From positions 1-16,974 of the forward strand of contig QWOR01000123.1 in NCBI GenBank assembly GCA_003669575.1: a stretch of 16,974 nucleotides of DNA, in the 5' to 3' direction. Below, in pieces: positions 15,901 through 16,974 of the stretch. This DNA comes from Planctomycetota bacterium (lineage in GTDB: Bacteria; Planctomycetota; Planctomycetia; Planctomycetales; Planctomycetaceae). Numbering within the stretch: position 1 is the first letter of the stretch; each line of letters begins with the position of its first letter. Position numbers and translations under genes: made by a program. Under the pieces are notes generated by a model. It searched no databases, was not told the origin of the DNA, and worked only from the letters and a program-made list of their open reading frames with translations.

Positions 15901-16974
15901 CTGGAGCCAAATGGGCCGTGACGATTACTGGCGGTTCCGGGGCAGATCTGATCGAAGGCGGAGAAATGGCTGACCGACTCACGGGAGGCGGAGGTGATGA
16001 TGAACTTGTGGGTAATGGTGGGAACGACACATTGACCGGTGGTCTGGGCGCCGATCAGTACTCCGGCGGTGATGGTAATGACTCGTTTACGATTGATTCA
16101 GCTGACACTCTGCTCGCAGGAGGGAACGGCATCGACACGGTGACAGTCGCCTCGGGGAGCAGTTCGATCTCTCTGGACCTGGCGGCAGGATACATTGAAT
16201 CCGTGAACGCAGCTGCCTCAGCGGCAAACAACACTTTTGACGCATCCGCCGCAACCTGGGCCGTGTCGATCATCGGTGGCAGCGGAGACGACACAATCAT
16301 CGGCGGAACGCTGAATGACAAATTGATCGGCGGGTGGGGGAACGATCTGCTCTCTGGAGGGAACGGAAACGACTCCATCAATGGGGGTCTCGGCAATGAC
16401 ACCATTCATGGCCAGGGCGGAAATGACCTGATCAATGGGGATGGTGGAGCAGACGAATTGCATGGAAACACGGGCAACGATTCGCTCACCATCGATGGCA
16501 ATGACACGGGTGTTTACGGTGACGAAGACCTCGACAAGGTCATGGTCGCGACGGGGAGCGGAGTCGTGCATCTTTATCTCGTGCCCGGTGCCATCGAAAC
16601 GGTGACCGCCACGGTATCGACGGCGAACAATGTTTTTGACGCAACCGGGGCGACATGGGCTGTATCGATCACGGGTGGAAGCGGGAACGACACAATCATC
16701 GGAGGCAATCTGAACGATACGCTGACCGGTGGAGCGGGCGACGATTCGCTCACGGGCGGTGATGGAAACGATGCACTCACCGGAGGGCTGGGAGCTGACT
16801 CGCTGATCGGCGATGGCGGAAACGACGCCTTGAAATTCGACAACCTGGACATCAGCGTCATCGGCGGAGCGGGCCTCGACACCGCCACGGTGACTGCCCC
16901 CACCGGGGCGGTTTCACTGAACCTGTTTGTCGGAGAAATCGAGACCGTCAGCGCGTCAGTTTCGACATTCAACA
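12924..16974 (+). CDS. Giant LEPR-motif surface protein with 59-aa repeats and RTX calcium-binding repeats (3' end outside window)
   Basis: The frame from ATG 12924 contains no stop for at least 1350 codons; I read it codon by codon to the window end. AGGA at 12913-12916 lies 7 nt upstream of the ATG. Residues 1-45 hold a basic stretch (RGARRSRRR, 17-25) and LEQRTLLSA (35-43), a variant of the planctomycete LEPR-xLL motif of large secreted proteins. Residues about 58-716 are eleven repeats of 58-67 residues, the first degenerate, with cores VTALSNGNYVVSSPxWDNG, AGAVTWGNGxTG and NSLVGxxxxDxVG; they may be beta-propeller-like blades (I recall similar repeats as Pfam DUF5650, unverified). A PPPP linker and a beta region follow (717-804). 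From about 805 onward come RTX nonapeptides (GGxGxDxxx), which bind calcium outside the cell. Its likely role is a surface, adhesin or matrix protein. The export route is not visible in this part; RTX repeats often accompany type I secretion, whose C-terminal signal would lie beyond the window. Confidence 0.9.
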   Translation, partial: MSIRTFCLAMVKSFSGRGARRSRRRDWTAAIVEGLEQRTLLSAFTEFADPNPSAGNRFGATVVALSTGNVVITSPFDDAGGSNAGAVYLFNGSTGELISTLTGSHADDNIGAYGVTALSNGNFVVVSTDWDNGAATDAGAVTWGSGMTGVSGIVSAANSLVGSQAFDRVGIVGVTTLSNGNYVVSSPNWANNTLLMAGAATWGDGATGVSGAVSQTNSLFGTQNGDQVGRFVTALNNGNFAVGSPEWDNGSSIDAGAVTWGNGSTGLAGPVSSLNSLVGGYDADYVGQGGSITGLSNGHFVVSTPTLHRLVEGNVLADVGGVTWVNGTTGTSGGISLSNSLLGNTAGDGVGRYVTALTNGNYVVTSPDWDNEELLPVDYHLAEDVGAVTWGNGATGTSGLVSAANSLIGDYFQDQVGIGGVTALSNGNYVVSSPFWDNGGPEELVGAVTWANGTTGLIGAVAPSNSLTGSQFGDSIGNGGVTALSNGNYVVASPSWSHGGISQAGAATFGNGASGTTGIVSTSNSIYGGQSDDRISSFGVTALANGNYVVISPEWKNGTAIAAGAVTWGNGSSGTAGQVTVSNSLVGGQSNDRVGLVGATPLSNGNYVVSSPDWNFSGAGAVGAVTWGNGVTGVTGIVSPTNSLVGSTDGDQIGQYGSVQELDNGDYVVSSIAWDHGTTSDAGAVTLGSGTTGITGPVSPVNSTIGQSSDSLLDINVVSDPVNSNYFIRFLNEGSGRVLVQPQLFVPPPPVTFAIAGNKLNVTGSDENDTITVLNDAGLIKINANGVIIDTTALAASVQAVTISGMGGDDTLTLDASLGTLLLGTLLGGNGNDTLISGLGNDTLDGGADIDTASYTQATVGVRVNLSLATIQTTVGAGKDKLLGFENLTGSNWNDSLTGDSQNNVLAGGNGNDTLVGGAGRDSFYGDGGNDSFVIDSTDSGVGNLAGVVRGGEGIDTVTIAAGSGAVQLNLTSGQIESVVASASTMNNRFRAAGAKWAVTITGGSGADLIEGGEMADRLTGGGGDDELVGNGGNDTLTGGLGADQYSGGDGNDSFTIDSADTLLAGGNGIDTVTVASGSSSISLDLAAGYIESVNAAASAANNTFDASAATWAVSIIGGSGDDTIIGGTLNDKLIGGWGNDLLSGGNGNDSINGGLGNDTIHGQGGNDLINGDGGADELHGNTGNDSLTIDGNDTGVYGDEDLDKVMVATGSGVVHLYLVPGAIETVTATVSTANNVFDATGATWAVSITGGSGNDTIIGGNLNDTLTGGAGDDSLTGGDGNDALTGGLGADSLIGDGGNDALKFDNLDISVIGGAGLDTATVTAPTGAVSLNLFVGEIETVSASVSTFN
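13095..15071 (+). repeat. Tandem array of about eleven 58-67-residue repeats
   Basis: Ten clear units start at 13266, 13443, 13617, 13797, 13983, 14184, 14364, 14541, 14718 and 14898, with a degenerate first unit from about 13095. Spacing is 174-201 nt, most often 177-180. Units 4 and 5 carry insertions after the SP motif. DNA similarity is locally high, for example near-identical GGAGCTGTCACCTGGG blocks in units 5, 6 and 8, which suggests duplication and continued recombination within the gene. Confidence 0.85.
15336..16974 (+). repeat. RTX (hemolysin-type calcium-binding) nonapeptide clusters
   Basis: Several blocks of GGxGxDxLx nonapeptides are encoded, for example GGNGNDTLISGLGNDTLDGG near 15409, AGGNGNDTLVGGAGRDSFYG near 15645, LTGGGGDDELVGNGGNDTLT near 15978, and LTGGAGDDSLTGGDGNDALT near 16722. 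This GGxGxD pattern forms parallel beta-rolls that bind calcium and fold after secretion. The array continues past the window end. Confidence 0.85.
15786..16974 (+). repeat. Higher-order repeat of 115-133 residues within the RTX region
   Basis: A longer unit recurs four times, starting at 15786, 16131, 16530 and 16875 (periods 345, 399 and 345 nt). Each begins (I/L)D(T/K)VxVAxGS, continues as a beta segment ending IE(S/T)VxAxxSTxNNxFDA, then ATWAVSIxGGSGxDxIxGG, and finishes with RTX nonapeptides. The 399-nt unit has two extra nonapeptides. The fourth copy is cut by the window end. Confidence 0.75.

Noticed and set aside
12911..16972. Series of long - strand open frames, several Ser/Pro-rich (for example 15098-15478, 15695-16030, 16055-16405, 16574-16972)
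   Set aside because: They are antisense to the repeat-encoding surface-protein gene. Their SxxPPxxSxS texture is the reverse complement of GGxGxD codons, and the + strand frame is continuous with a proper start and recognisable domains.

Overview
The window looks like chromosomal DNA of a Planctomycetes bacterium. The best evidence is a very large secreted-type protein at the right end whose N-terminus carries LEQRTLLSA, a variant of the LEPR-xLL motif typical of giant planctomycete surface proteins. The moderately high GC content and the uncharacterised amidoligase/transglutaminase operon in the middle fit this, but the species cannot be named from the sequence. No tRNA, rRNA, CRISPR array, insertion sequence or prophage gene is visible.

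Left part (1-3035). The window opens inside the C-terminal catalytic domain of a PurU-like formyltetrahydrofolate deformylase (+ strand). A small dual-specificity-type protein phosphatase follows 19 nt downstream. A convergent iron-containing alcohol dehydrogenase (1080-2294, - strand) resembles the hydroxyacid-oxoacid transhydrogenase branch. Then comes a sparse stretch with one plausible short ORF (2620-2820).

Middle (3036-12435, - strand). Five closely spaced genes, read right to left, form an apparent operon: a circularly permuted ATP-grasp protein; a stand-alone alpha-E protein; a giant fusion of a transglutaminase-like protease and a DUF2126 putative amidoligase; a second permuted ATP-grasp fused to a second alpha-E domain; and a stand-alone transglutaminase-like protein. 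The last two genes overlap by one base (TAATG). The set pairs two families of predicted ATP-dependent carboxylate-amine ligases (ATP-grasp and DUF2126, the latter predicted to have a glutamine-synthetase-like fold) with two papain-like transglutaminase/peptidase domains. Comparative genomics has linked such genes to synthesis and processing or attachment of a small peptide or peptide tag. The product is not known, and this is the most interesting system in the window.

Right part (12436-16974, + strand). A divergent intergenic region of about 490 nt holds several short direct and inverted repeats. It separates the operon from one uninterrupted reading frame that starts at 12924 and runs off the window end, at least 1350 codons. 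That protein has the LEPR-like N-terminus, about eleven 58-67-residue repeats with the core VTALSNGNYVVSSPxWDNG, a proline-rich linker, and a long RTX-type (GGxGxDxxx) calcium-binding region. The RTX region is itself built from a larger 115-133-residue unit. It is probably an exported surface or matrix protein. Whether it has any functional link to the divergent amidoligase operon is open.
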